NCBI GenBank assembly: GCA_039944535.1
Contig: JBDUYP010000008.1
Location: 1 to 64,000 of the forward strand
DNA length: 64,000 nt
Direction: 5' to 3'
Source of the DNA: JAMZMI01 sp039944535
GTDB taxonomy: Bacteria; Bacteroidota; Bacteroidia; Cytophagales; Cyclobacteriaceae
Within the stretch, counting starts at the first letter, position 1. Every line of letters begins with the position of its first letter. Made by a program: the position numbers and the translations under genes. Under the pieces are notes generated by a model. It worked only from the letters and a program-made list of their open reading frames with translations. It was not told the DNA's origin and made no database searches. Below, in pieces: positions 19,018-27,172 of this stretch.

Positions 19018-19455
19018 TTACACCATGAATATCAAATATCCTTCGACTTTATCCTGTCTTTCATAAGTCAAGCTTAACTTTTCCTGTGGATCATCCGCCA
19101 AATTAACCAGACGGACATGATTATACTGATAAATTGAAACCTTCCTATAGTAAGGAGTATAAGTTTTCCCCAAAAATGCTCAGAAAAATCTTATGGGCGA
19201 TTTGGCGGTTTAGGATTCCAATAATAGTGGTGAAATGTCTATGACATCAATATCATTTATACTACAAATTTAGTTCCTGTCGTTAGAGTAAATGTGGTGA
19301 ACAGGTCAATCCCACCAGCTACTTCTTTAAATACCTTACCCTCATCGAGTTTGTTACCCCAATAAAGAACTTCCGGTATTTCTGAGCCTACCTTGAATTC
19401 TGTTCGACCTTTACCTCTGTCCAAAGAAAATGCTCCCTCGTTATGTGGATCGTTC
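19018..19455 (-). pseudogene. Decayed sulfatase (C-terminal half, frameshifted)
   Basis: No long frame exists in 18865-19842, but the minus strand translates to consecutive sulfatase C-terminal pieces in shifting frames: GAFSLDRGKGRTEFKVG, then VLYWGNKLDEGKVFKEVAGG and IDLFTTF (compare sulfatase RGGKGxxxEGG, YWPGKI, SxxDLFPTxL), a stop, IDVIDISPLLL, another stop, then YNHVRLVNLADDPQEKLSL (compare LYNLxxDPxExxNL) up to TAA at 19018-19020. The N-terminal half with the Cys-x-Pro-x-Arg site is missing. The remaining 19456-19842 holds short unexplained frames and no intact gene. It borders the mobile element, suggesting disruption or neglect after insertion. Confidence 0.75.
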
Positions 19456-19842
19456 CGTGTTTCTCATATGTTTCTATAAACTCAACACTATTAGTATAAA
19501 GTGAAGCATTGCCTGAGGAAAAGGCCACTAAGATATTATCTAGCAAATCCAGATCTAGCATAGAACAGCTCTCAAAGGAGATCGGCCTTAGTACAGAGTC
19601 GTGATCTAAAAATCAAAGAATTGCAAGTCTTAGAGGCCGAATTCGAGTTGTTAAATCAAAACGATCCTAAACAACAGAAAGACCTAAAAAAGAACAGGGG
19701 AAAAAACTTGGGACTTTAGTTAAAAGCAATGTTGGTGATCCGGGCAATTGCGGGTTTGGATAAAAATTCCACATCCTAACCCTTGATTGATTCATTCCTT
19801 TCTCTGGGTGAGAATGAATCTATCACTTAAAACACTTTTAAT

Positions 19843-20262
19843 ATGAAGTTTGCTACATGGAGAGCGCCCGGCTATCTCTATATTTTTGATGTAAATGGCA
19901 TGACCAAATTTGGAATAACAACCAACCTTGAAAGGCGAATAAAACAGTATCGGAAGATGGTACAAGATTTACCGATGCAAACGATCAAAGTTTACTCCTT
20001 TGATCATTACTGGCAAGCTGAGCTTGTCGAGAGCATGATGAGGTTTAGGTTAAGGAATTGGGCCATGCAAGGCAGATACGAATGGCTTGTTGATTTAACC
20101 TTGCAACAGGTTATTGATTGCTACCGTCAGATCATATCAGTCGTTGAGCCAGAATATGACCTCTGCGAGTGTTTTCATTACCACACGGACACGAGATATG
20201 CTCACTACAAAAATTTCTTTAGGATGTTCACAGACAAGTTTGATCAGGTGGATTTGTCTTAA
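19843..20262 (+). CDS. GIY-YIG-like (T5orf172/MUG113-type) small protein
   Basis: 139 residues. The first 50 resemble the GIY-YIG nuclease-like T5orf172/MUG113 group: PGYLYIFDVNGMTKFGIT (about 9-26), then NLERRIKQY with the conserved Arg. The remainder (VDLTLQQVIDCYRQII and a His/Cys-rich CECFHYHTDTRY) is not recognised. Such proteins are common on mobile elements and phages. It is followed after 58 bases by a metallophosphoesterase on the same strand, so they may be co-transcribed. Nuclease activity is not shown by sequence alone; the glutamate expected for GIY-YIG catalysis may be at VESMMRF. Confidence 0.6.
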   Translation: MKFATWRAPGYLYIFDVNGMTKFGITTNLERRIKQYRKMVQDLPMQTIKVYSFDHYWQAELVESMMRFRLRNWAMQGRYEWLVDLTLQQVIDCYRQIISVVEPEYDLCECFHYHTDTRYAHYKNFFRMFTDKFDQVDLS

Positions 20263-20320
20263 TTCTATGCAATATGAAACTGAAGGGAAAACTTAAACAC
20301 TATCACAAACAACATACACA

Positions 20321-21100
20321 ATGAAAATACAATACGCTTCTGATCTACACCTTGAAATGTCTGTTAATGCGGCCTTCATGGAAAAACACCCGCTAGAACC
20401 ATGCGCTGACACACTGATTTTAGCCGGTGATATTACCTATCTGAATGATGACTATTTATCCAATCCAATATTTGATCGGTGGTCTAAAGACTTTAAAGAG
20501 GTCTATATTATTCCTGGCAACCATGAATTCTACAGTAAGTATTTTCCGGTCTCGGGAATATTCCCATCGCTTAACAAGAAGGTGAGATACAATATCCACT
20601 ACCTCAATAATCAAACTATCTACACAGATGGAACAAGACTTCTTTTCACCACGCTGTTCTCTCATATATCAAAAGAAAAATCACTTGAAATAGAATACTA
20701 CATCCGGGATTTTCATGGGACTAGATATTCAGAAGATTCAATGCTTGCTCTAACTATTGATCAATTTAATGAATGTCATGAGAATTGTACTAGCTATTTG
20801 AAATCGGAGCTAGAGAAGCCCTTTGATGGGAAGACTGTTATCGCTACTCACTTTGCACCTTTCAATAAAAAATGGATCAAGGACTATCCTGTGTTTCCAC
20901 ATGATTTCTCTACTTTCTTTCACGCGGATCTCGAATGGATGTGTGAAACCTATAAAATCGATCATTGGATTTCGGGGCATACTCACATTCCATTTAAACC
21001 ATTCAAAATTGGTAATACCTGGATGCATAGCAATATGCTAGGTTATGTCACTTTTGGGGAAAGTACTGGGTTTGAAAGTGATAAGACAGTTAACATATAA
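20321..21100 (+). CDS. Calcineurin-like metallophosphoesterase
   Basis: Complete set of metallophosphoesterase motifs: SDLHLE (7-12), LAGDIT (around 36), PGNHEFYS (around 66), THFAPFN (around 171) and ISGHTHIPF (around 213), binding two metal ions. Members cleave phosphomono- or diesters, including nucleic acids or nucleotides. 259 residues is typical for a stand-alone cytoplasmic enzyme; no signal peptide. Partner of the GIY-YIG-like gene in a short plus-strand unit inside the mobile region. Substrate cannot be predicted. Confidence 0.9.
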   Translation: MKIQYASDLHLEMSVNAAFMEKHPLEPCADTLILAGDITYLNDDYLSNPIFDRWSKDFKEVYIIPGNHEFYSKYFPVSGIFPSLNKKVRYNIHYLNNQTIYTDGTRLLFTTLFSHISKEKSLEIEYYIRDFHGTRYSEDSMLALTIDQFNECHENCTSYLKSELEKPFDGKTVIATHFAPFNKKWIKDYPVFPHDFSTFFHADLEWMCETYKIDHWISGHTHIPFKPFKIGNTWMHSNMLGYVTFGESTGFESDKTVNI

Positions 21101-21182
21101 AACTTGAAATGAATATCTAATTATTGATATTATCAAAACATCCCTAAAAGGAAAAGATGAGGAAATGATGATACCCCAATTA

Positions 21183-21914
21183 TTAGGACATGTGTATTTC
21201 ATCTAAGTGAAAAAGCTGGGCTAATTGATTATAAACTCGCAATGCGTTTGACCACCCTCCACAACACTCAGGGCTTAAGGCTATGGTAAATACCTTCACT
21301 TTTTGACTAAAGAAATACGCATCTATTAACTGATCAATTACCACCTTAATTGCCTGATCTGTAAAGGCCTGAAAAAAACCCTCTACATCAGTATACCGGA
21401 AAAAATAATCAATATCAAGATTGATTATCACTTCGTTTTTCGAACCCTCCACCATATTATATAATTGATCAAAGACCACCTGTGCATTGTACTGTATAAG
21501 TTTCTTTTTTGATATATCATTAGTTCGGATCTCCCCTAACTCATGCGTAATGAAAGAATACCTATTGATATTTTTCCTATAAATTCGATCAAAAATTGGC
21601 AGGTAATTATTCCAACTTACCACCTTTCCACGATTTCCATTATAGCTGTAACTCAGCTCACAGAATTCATCTATAGTCAATTCCGCAAAGTTTGCAGGGA
21701 TGGATTTTAACATCAAACCCAAATTATCTCCTACCGTATCTTCATGCGCATCAATATGAATTATGTGGTAAGAATTCTCTTTGTCAATTTGCTGCATCCA
21801 ACACCACAATGCCGCCAAATGATTATCCATCACATAAATATTCTCCTTTTGATATAGTAGATTCAGATGATATTGCAATGAATCACCAAACCCTTTATCA
21901 ACCAACTTCTTCAT
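21183..21914 (-). CDS. UPF0489 family protein (arginase/peptide-arginase-like fold)
   Basis: Matches the UPF0489 (C5orf22) family: DNHLAALWCW (30-39), HIDAHED (53-59), NLDIDYFF (166-172) and ALSPECCGGW (212-221). The two Asp/His blocks are laid out like the metal ligands of ureohydrolases. Some family members are peptide arginases that turn arginine into ornithine in ribosomal peptides. No RiPP precursor or other modification enzyme is seen here. Cytoplasmic, 243 residues. Convergent with the metallophosphoesterase. Family call is fairly confident; activity unknown. Confidence 0.75.
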   Translation of the reverse strand: MKKLVDKGFGDSLQYHLNLLYQKENIYVMDNHLAALWCWMQQIDKENSYHIIHIDAHEDTVGDNLGLMLKSIPANFAELTIDEFCELSYSYNGNRGKVVSWNNYLPIFDRIYRKNINRYSFITHELGEIRTNDISKKKLIQYNAQVVFDQLYNMVEGSKNEVIINLDIDYFFRYTDVEGFFQAFTDQAIKVVIDQLIDAYFFSQKVKVFTIALSPECCGGWSNALRVYNQLAQLFHLDEIHMS

Positions 21915-21981
21915 AAACTTTAACTTTCAAACCAGTGTTAATTGATTGTTGAATACTATTATTGAGAACTGCTCATTAAGA

Positions 21982-22419
21982 TTATTGCCTTTTTCTCCAC
22001 TCGAAGAAAAAATCAAAAATCCGTTCATCACTGTATACAAAATCCCTAAACTTCGAAGCATAAAAGACATCATCAATCACGCAATAAAGTGTAAGTGAAG
22101 ACAAACAAAAACCGCAAGCGGTAAACACAGCAAACCCAAAAAACCATTTAGGCGTATAGGCCGATTCAATTATTGACCTTGCGTGACGCACACTTTCGGT
22201 TATTTGGGAAACAAAAAGTTTGGAGTCTTCAATCTGCTTATCCAATCCGGAAGCTTTCAGCACATAATCCAGTTTTTTAGGCTTATCTGACACTGCAACC
22301 AATTTGGTCACTGCGGTCGTCAGCATTTCGTTTTGTTTTTTCAAAGCATCCATTTCCTCCATTAGAATGGAGACTAATGATTCTAGCTCGTCATAAGGAG
22401 ATTCCTCGTTTTTTCCCAT
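21982..22419 (-). CDS. Coiled-coil protein with one membrane segment, downstream of relaxase
   Basis: Not recognised as a named family. Residues about 10-45 are heptad-like (LVSILMEEMDALKKQNEML), followed by a charged region and a hydrophobic segment near residues 93-112 (WFFGFAVFTACGFCLSSL). Arrangement and position fit a mobilisation accessory protein as found after mobA in Bacteroidetes elements. The upstream TTG frame is replaced by the ATG at 22419, which still overlaps the relaxase end by 29 bases, indicating co-translation. Confidence 0.6.
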   Translation of the reverse strand: MGKNEESPYDELESLVSILMEEMDALKKQNEMLTTAVTKLVAVSDKPKKLDYVLKASGLDKQIEDSKLFVSQITESVRHARSIIESAYTPKWFFGFAVFTACGFCLSSLTLYCVIDDVFYASKFRDFVYSDERIFDFFFEWRKRQ

Positions 22420-23155
22420 AAGAATTAAATAGTTTATCAATTCTGTTCAATGTCAGTGATCGATGAATATCACTGATCTTATATGTTTTATCTTCAAAAT
22501 GTACCTTGAGGCCTTTTACCTGTCCATCAAGGTTTTTATGAGTAGTCACTTCCACCCCTTCCCTACTTGCTCGTTCTTGGAAGTCCTGTATGGAATTAGA
22601 GTGTTTTGCTGCTTCTATGAGAGTTTCTTTTAGATAAACCGGTCCCTCCTTTATTTTTTGATCCATCAAGTCTCGAGCAGAAATCATTCCTTTCTTCTTA
22701 GCAAGTTCGTGAGCGACTACCTGAACCTTTTTGCCTATAAACTTGTCTTTGACTGCCTTACCATCAAAACCGATTCGATTGATATAAATATGAATATGAG
22801 GTCTAGGAATATCATTTTCAGGCCCAGCCATCTCATGTTTATAAGCCACCCATTGATGCTCATTCAAATCATCTTTCACTTTCTCACCTAGAAGTTTAAT
22901 AAACTGCTTTGGAATAGCTCGCCAATTACTTTCTGTCAAATTAGGTATATCTCTGGGATCAGGTGAAATTTCAATTCGTATGGTATTGTTAACACACCTG
23001 GAGTTGAGGTGATGTAATGCTGTCATTTCCTTAGGAAAATGAGCAGCATCTCCTACGAGATTCTGCCTATCCAATTCCATACTGCCCTTCTCTTCTATCG
23101 TCACATATTCAATACTTGCTGACAAGTGAGAAATACAAGATGCCTTACTTATCAT
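22391..23155 (-). CDS. MobA/MobB-type relaxase (mobilisation nuclease)
   Basis: Relaxase that would nick oriT for conjugative mobilisation. The N-terminus MISKASCISHLSASIEYVTI matches the Bacteroidetes relaxase start, with Tyr in the first block, and the metal-binding HUH motif is clear: RPHIHIYINRIGFDGK (about 126-141). At 254 residues it is shorter than most relaxases and lacks an obvious helicase or primase extension. Its start overlaps mobC by eleven bases. An oriT-like inverted repeat lies just upstream of mobC. No type IV secretion genes are seen, so a helper would be required. Confidence 0.85.
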   Translation of the reverse strand: MISKASCISHLSASIEYVTIEEKGSMELDRQNLVGDAAHFPKEMTALHHLNSRCVNNTIRIEISPDPRDIPNLTESNWRAIPKQFIKLLGEKVKDDLNEHQWVAYKHEMAGPENDIPRPHIHIYINRIGFDGKAVKDKFIGKKVQVVAHELAKKKGMISARDLMDQKIKEGPVYLKETLIEAAKHSNSIQDFQERASREGVEVTTHKNLDGQVKGLKVHFEDKTYKISDIHRSLTLNRIDKLFNSYGKKRGISL

Positions 23156-23480
23156 ATTTGTTCAAACCCTGATACCATTCCTGTATATTCTTCACTAACA
23201 TTTCTATTTCATGATAGAGATTAGGCTGCCTATTCCTTACAAGATTTGATATCCTAATCAATGCATTTACATTCCTTGATAGTATCATCATCGCTTCAAT
23301 TTCTTCAGTTGTCAGTGTCTTGTGAATCTTGTGGTTTAGACTTTTCTTTCTCATGTATCCTGCCGTCGTAAGACTTGCAGATTTTGCCAGCTTTTCAATC
23401 TGCTTCTTTTCCAGTTTCGTACAGCGCACTTTGACTGTTTCCTTTCGCTGGACAACTCCCTTTAGACGCTGCTTTTTCAT
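23145..23480 (-). CDS. MobC-like relaxosome accessory protein
   Basis: 111-residue basic protein with a ribbon-helix-helix-type N-terminus (RKETVKVRCTKLEKKQIEKLAKSA cut across about 12-35) and the MobC pattern LTTAGYMRKKSL, then NVNALIRISNLVRN. Such proteins bind oriT and help the relaxase. It directly precedes and overlaps the relaxase and follows the oriT candidate, a standard order. Confidence 0.8.
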   Translation of the reverse strand: MKKQRLKGVVQRKETVKVRCTKLEKKQIEKLAKSASLTTAGYMRKKSLNHKIHKTLTTEEIEAMMILSRNVNALIRISNLVRNRQPNLYHEIEMLVKNIQEWYQGLNKYDK

Positions 23481-23529
23481 ATTAATAAGGCTTCATTTGT
23501 TTTATACTTACTGATATCCATTGAGCAAT

Positions 23530-23607
23530 GCAAGATGTGTGCAGAGGGCCCGCTTAGCCGCCTGGGCCACTGCACAAATCTTGCTTTTGCTCCTGGGGTC
23601 GCAAAAG
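23530..23607. other. Candidate oriT (two inverted repeats)
   Basis: In the 143-base gap before mobC. IR1: GCAAGAT.TGTGCAG..GGCCC (from 23530) pairs with GGGCC.CTGCACA.ATCTTGC (to 23584), arms of about 20 bases with few mismatches. IR2: CTTTTGC (23584-23590) with GCAAAAG (23601-23607). GC-rich arms next to the mob genes fit a transfer origin; the nick site is not assigned. A terminator role is less likely because no minus-strand T-run follows IR2. Confidence 0.65.
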
Positions 23608-23623
23608 GAATCTGAATCCAAAA

Positions 23624-23998
23624 TCAGAAAAATAAGGAATCAGTTGAACCACTAGTAGAGGATCTTTTTTTACGTCCAGTACGGCGTTTCTCCTTCTTTT
23701 TCACTTCATCTGGACGCTCTGGAACGACATGATCCAGCCGTTCAAAAAACTCCCAAACAGCTTGCTCAACAAGCTCTCCTTGAGAGTAAAATGGCTGACC
23801 ATTTAGCTTCTGATGGTAGACGTAATCCTTTATCTTCTCTAGTAATACTGGAGTGAGTCTCAAGGTATGATTTCTAGGTTCCTGATCTGCTTCCTCTGAA
23901 CGCACTCTCAACTCATTAATGAGTTCTTTATTCTGCTCATTGGTATCCTGTCCAGTATGCCTGGCTTTTGAGGATTTGAATTGATCTTTACCTGACAT
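23624..23998 (-). CDS. Probable ParB-like / centromere-binding partner of ParA
   Basis: 124 residues; overlaps the end of parA by eleven bases. Central part NHTLRLTPVLLEKIKDYVYH followed by GELVEQAVWEFFERL looks like a ribbon-helix-helix DNA-binding domain; the N-terminus is charged and disordered, and the C-terminus is Lys/Arg/Ser rich (KKKEKRRTGRKKRSS). Position, size and fold fit the small DNA-binding partner of a ParA ATPase. Similarity to a named family was not recognised. Confidence 0.6.
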   Translation of the reverse strand: MSGKDQFKSSKARHTGQDTNEQNKELINELRVRSEEADQEPRNHTLRLTPVLLEKIKDYVYHQKLNGQPFYSQGELVEQAVWEFFERLDHVVPERPDEVKKKEKRRTGRKKRSSTSGSTDSLFF

Positions 23999-24827
23999 GA
24001 TCCTCTGATTTTAAATTTATTGGAAGATCCAACCGTTCTAACAACTCATCAGTCACCTTATTGAAATCATCAAAACCGGAGAACTTCTGTGGAATTCGTT
24101 TATTGGCCAGCTCACGTGCATAATCGATGATCTCCAATCCCAGGTGTGTTGTTTCCTTGAGTTTAGTATTGGTTTTGACCGGGTTGGACATCACCAGCTT
24201 TCCAAAAGTGTCACGCATCAGCTCATACACCCCTCTGTCGATGTTATTTCTTTGATCATAGTTGTTTACAAGTATCCCAATCACCTCTAATTCAGCATTC
24301 AACTTCTCATTAAAACTTTCAACCATTTTGATGATACCCACGATTCCATTGTAGGAATAATTGTGACAAAAAGTAGGGATAAGCACTTGTGAAGAAGCTG
24401 CAAGCGCATTCTGAACCACGACATCCTTATTTGGTGGACAATCTATGAGTACGATGAGGTCATCTCTTCCATCCAAAGGATCTAGCATTTTTTGCAAGAT
24501 CAATCGAGGGTTCTCATATTGAAATTCCTGATTGAGCTTCAGTTTATCAATAAAGTTAACAGGTTGTAGTAAAGGACTTCCTGATACCAATACCAGGTTT
24601 TGATTTACATTCAGTCCTTTCAATTTTCCCAAGCTGAAAATGCAATTAAAAATATTGATTTCCGGATCGTTTTTCACTGGAAAGGACAATGTCAAGTCAG
24701 ATTGCGGATCTAGATCCAACATGAGGACTTTGTAGGATCTGGACGCAAGAATACTTGCAATACACGCTGTGGCTGTAGTCTTACCTACACCACCTTTTTC
24801 ATTAACAATGGAGATTATCTTAGTCAT
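23988..24827 (-). CDS. parA: ParA family partition ATPase
   Basis: Deviant Walker A motif NEKGGVGKTT (about 8-17), Walker A' region VLMLDLDPQSDLTLSF (about 34-49) and Walker B VLIDCPPNK (about 120). It moves DNA cargo together with a small DNA-binding partner encoded just downstream. The frame opens farther upstream, but the ATG at 24827 places the P-loop at the normal position and leaves the CAATAT repeat cluster as non-coding upstream DNA. Its presence suggests the element has, or had, an extrachromosomal phase. Confidence 0.94.
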   Translation of the reverse strand: MTKIISIVNEKGGVGKTTATACIASILASRSYKVLMLDLDPQSDLTLSFPVKNDPEINIFNCIFSLGKLKGLNVNQNLVLVSGSPLLQPVNFIDKLKLNQEFQYENPRLILQKMLDPLDGRDDLIVLIDCPPNKDVVVQNALAASSQVLIPTFCHNYSYNGIVGIIKMVESFNEKLNAELEVIGILVNNYDQRNNIDRGVYELMRDTFGKLVMSNPVKTNTKLKETTHLGLEIIDYARELANKRIPQKFSGFDDFNKVTDELLERLDLPINLKSEDHVR

Positions 24828-24830
24828 AGA

Positions 24831-24959
24831 ATATTGAGCAATATCAACCAATATTATATTGACACATATTGTGAAGTATTGCGACAATTTTTAGTGTGAT
24901 AAATAAGAATATTTAAGAATATCAGTGAATATGATATTGCTTCATAATCACCGATATTG
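24831..24959. repeat. Cluster of CAATAT/ATATTG repeats upstream of parA
   Basis: Seven copies of CAATAT or its complement at 24831, 24839, 24849, 24856, 24866, 24934 and 24954; the first five sit at 7-10-base steps, and 24849-24861 forms the palindrome CAATAT-A-ATATTG. Such phasing fits a binding site array (parS or autoregulatory operator) for the small partner of ParA. The area is AT rich, so some copies may be chance. Confidence 0.5.
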
Positions 24960-24970
24960 TAGGGTTTGTC

Positions 24971-25573
24971 TCATTCAAAATTGACATCAGGGTTAAACCC
25001 AAAATGTTTCTGACAATATTTTCTCACAAAATGCTCGACTTCTCCAAAAGGCATTTTCCTTATATTGATTAAGTCCCTAGCATATAGATTTAACTGATCC
25101 TTATTCTCAAATCGTTTTTGATCTATTGAAATAAGGTCGTTGGTGATCTTTCCTTTGCGAGTTTTTACATACAGTTGTCTATAGATTTCATGATCAGCCA
25201 CTCCTGTACCTACCTTATCATAGAACTTATTGATAAATACTCTTAGTTTTTTGTAGTATTCATTGTTCAGGTTAATATCATCACACAATACCTCGGGATA
25301 CTCATAGCGCAGATTCATCAAGTGTTGCCCATTCAGGTTATTATAGTATTCAATCCGATCTATCTCAGTTCTAGTGGGATTTTTCATATTCAAGTATCCG
25401 TCGCGATACATGCGTAGAATCCAGTTAGTAAGTAGGTCAATTTTATCGTTTCGCTCATGAAACCCGATCTTTTTGGAAAAGCCAACAAGGGCTTTTCCAG
25501 AAGTAAAGACAATAATTTGCTTATATGTGGAGCCAATTTTATCCCAATCTCCATAGTTAAATGCATTATCCAT
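24971..25573 (-). CDS. Unrecognised protein upstream of parA
   Basis: 200 residues, no signal peptide or membrane segment, no family recognised. Contains aromatic, charged stretches (NWILRMYRDGYLNMKNP; EVEHFVRKYCQKHFGFNP) and little low complexity. Located between the excisionase-like gene and parA in the core of the element, where a replication or regulatory gene is common. Codon use and length support a real gene; no function is assigned. Confidence 0.55.
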   Translation of the reverse strand: MDNAFNYGDWDKIGSTYKQIIVFTSGKALVGFSKKIGFHERNDKIDLLTNWILRMYRDGYLNMKNPTRTEIDRIEYYNNLNGQHLMNLRYEYPEVLCDDINLNNEYYKKLRVFINKFYDKVGTGVADHEIYRQLYVKTRKGKITNDLISIDQKRFENKDQLNLYARDLINIRKMPFGEVEHFVRKYCQKHFGFNPDVNFE

Positions 25574-25902
25574 TAGAATTTTTTTTATGAGTTAACTCTT
25601 CTGCACTTCTTGGTAAACGATTATTTGTAAATCGGTAAACTCTCTTTAAAAAGAGGTTCCCCAAAAGGTTAACTAATTAAGAAAATGGCCAAATATTTTA
25701 GGACATAATTATCCCACTCATTGAATATGCCTCTTACTCAATGTTATACACCTCAACATTGGCCACATTGTTGAAGAAATTTCAAAAATTTGATAGGTTA
25801 TTTAAGTGTGTTTCATACGTGCAATTAGGTTATTACACGGCAGGTGGCTATCTTTGACTTACCACAGTTTGATGATTCACCTAGCGTGTATTATTCGACA
25901 TT
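25574..25902. other. Non-coding region of the mobile element
   Basis: About 330 bases without a convincing gene between the parA unit and the excisionase-like gene. Visible only: an inverted repeat TCAACA/TGTTGA-type around CAACATTGGCCACATTGTTG (about 25752-25772), CTCTTTAAAAAGAG, and AT-rich stretches. It may hold promoters or an origin; nothing can be assigned. Confidence 0.4.
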
Positions 25903-25935
25903 AAAAGCAAGCACATGAAACATGTGCTTGCTTTT
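25903..25935 (-). terminator. Strong bidirectional terminator after the excisionase-like gene
   Basis: Perfect 15-bp stem (25903-25917 with 25921-25935) with the loop AAA, containing GCAAGCACATG. The plus side ends in a long T-run, the minus side in TTTT. It lies seven bases beyond the stop of the minus-strand excisionase-like gene. Confidence 0.9.
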
Positions 25936-25941
25936 TTTATT

Positions 25942-26223
25942 TTACTTACCCTCCATGTATCTTCTTACCTCGGAAGCAGGAACATACAGTTTTCGGCTCT
26001 TTTTAATGACTTTAAATTCATTGTTAGCTCTTTTCTCATCGAAAGTTGCCCTTGAAATTTTTACCCTCTCCATAAACTCAGTTGCAGTTAAATACTCCTC
26101 TGAGATAGTCGAGGATTTCACCCTTTCCAATTCTGCTAGTATCCTATCTTGAGTCTCTTGAAGTTTCTCTATGGTTGTACTGGGCAACATGACCATAAGG
26201 ACTTGAGATGTCTGATCAGTCAT
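25942..26223 (-). CDS. Excisionase-like helix-turn-helix protein
   Basis: 93 residues: an N-terminal coiled coil (TTIEKLQETQDRILAELERV) and a C-terminal MerR/HTH_17-type domain (YLTATEFMERVKISRATFDEKRA, then KLYVPASEVRRYM, split across 44-90). This pattern is typical of Bacteroidetes excisionase/DNA-binding proteins that accompany tyrosine recombinases. It could direct excision or regulate element genes. A small palindrome CTATCA-TGAT-TGATAG (26254-26269) lies just upstream. Confidence 0.78.
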   Translation of the reverse strand: MTDQTSQVLMVMLPSTTIEKLQETQDRILAELERVKSSTISEEYLTATEFMERVKISRATFDEKRANNEFKVIKKSRKLYVPASEVRRYMEGK

Positions 26224-26311
26224 ATTAGTTACTGTTAATAAAAAATTGAAATTCTATCATGATTGATAGTGACAGAGCAAACATACCATATGTTTATCTA
26301 AATAAAAATAA

Positions 26312-27172
26312 TTACTTAGATAATTTAAGTATAGCCTCATCAACGACTCTCTGGATTGATTCGAACCTAGGATTACTAATAACCCCACTAAGCATTTCTA
26401 TCAAGTGTGCAATACGCACCTCTATTCTCTTTCTCAGTATGAGAATACTACTTTCCTCTGAATTATAAAGAAGTTGCATAAAAGATTCACGCTCTACAAA
26501 CTGATGAAAATCTCTTGGATAGTCCTTTCCAACTAAGCTTTCCACAGATTGAAAGCATTTGGTCATTCTTTTATCAAAATTGTTAACAAAATCATCCAAC
26601 TTTGTTTTAACGTTTAAATTCCTGCTCACCTGAGAAAAGTTTTCAATTAACGTAGTTATAGATTTTTCAAAATTAATATTATAGTGTAAAGGAGCGAATT
26701 CGGATCGACCTAAAGCAACTCGGAATTCCATTTCGAATTCCTCAATTATTAAATCTGCAATTCTCGATTTTCTAAAAACGTCATACGCATCACTCAAATT
26801 CGAGAGATCAAACATTTCATTAGCATCAGAGTTTGTAAGTCTCAGCAGATGAACTATCTGATTGGATTCCAACTCAAGATCTTTATATATTTTGCCTGAC
26901 TTTGTCTTGAATGCTTGATTGAATTCATACTCACTTAGAATATTATCATATATCCGAGATCTAAATTGAGTTGTCTTTTGCCTATAATTGACCCGTGTAT
27001 AAACTTTGTAAAAAGGCCCTTCTTCTTCACTTAAAGCACTAGAAAGCTTCCTTGCCTCTTCCTTCGATTTCCCTTCCCTTCCCAACGCCAATTCTCTGAA
27101 TCCTTTATTTGGGTCTTCTGCCTTAAGCTTTTTGTTAAGAAAATGTTTGACAGATATCTTTTTCTCTTTCAT
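26312..27172 (-). CDS. Unrecognised protein coupled to the integrase
   Basis: 286 residues, largely helical and charged, no signal or membrane segment; no family recognised. The N-terminus is Lys rich (MKEKKISVKHFLNKKLKAED), and the middle and C-terminus form long amphipathic helices. Its ATG shares one base with the integrase stop (TAATG), so it is translated from the integrase message. The coupling suggests a role in recombination or element control, but no function can be given. Confidence 0.6.
   Translation of the reverse strand: MKEKKISVKHFLNKKLKAEDPNKGFRELALGREGKSKEEARKLSSALSEEEGPFYKVYTRVNYRQKTTQFRSRIYDNILSEYEFNQAFKTKSGKIYKDLELESNQIVHLLRLTNSDANEMFDLSNLSDAYDVFRKSRIADLIIEEFEMEFRVALGRSEFAPLHYNINFEKSITTLIENFSQVSRNLNVKTKLDDFVNNFDKRMTKCFQSVESLVGKDYPRDFHQFVERESFMQLLYNSEESSILILRKRIEVRIAHLIEMLSGVISNPRFESIQRVVDEAILKLSK

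Noticed and set aside
19560..19715. Plus-strand frame with a coiled-coil-like segment (KELQVLEAEFELLNQNDPKQ) as a transposase or regulator end
   Set aside because: No start, no recognisable domain, bounded by stops; cannot be tied to a family.
25720..25750. TCTTACTCAATG in the mobile element as a copy of the bipartite element
   Set aside because: TACTC is present, but no GAGTA-type partner at 16 bases with correct flanks.
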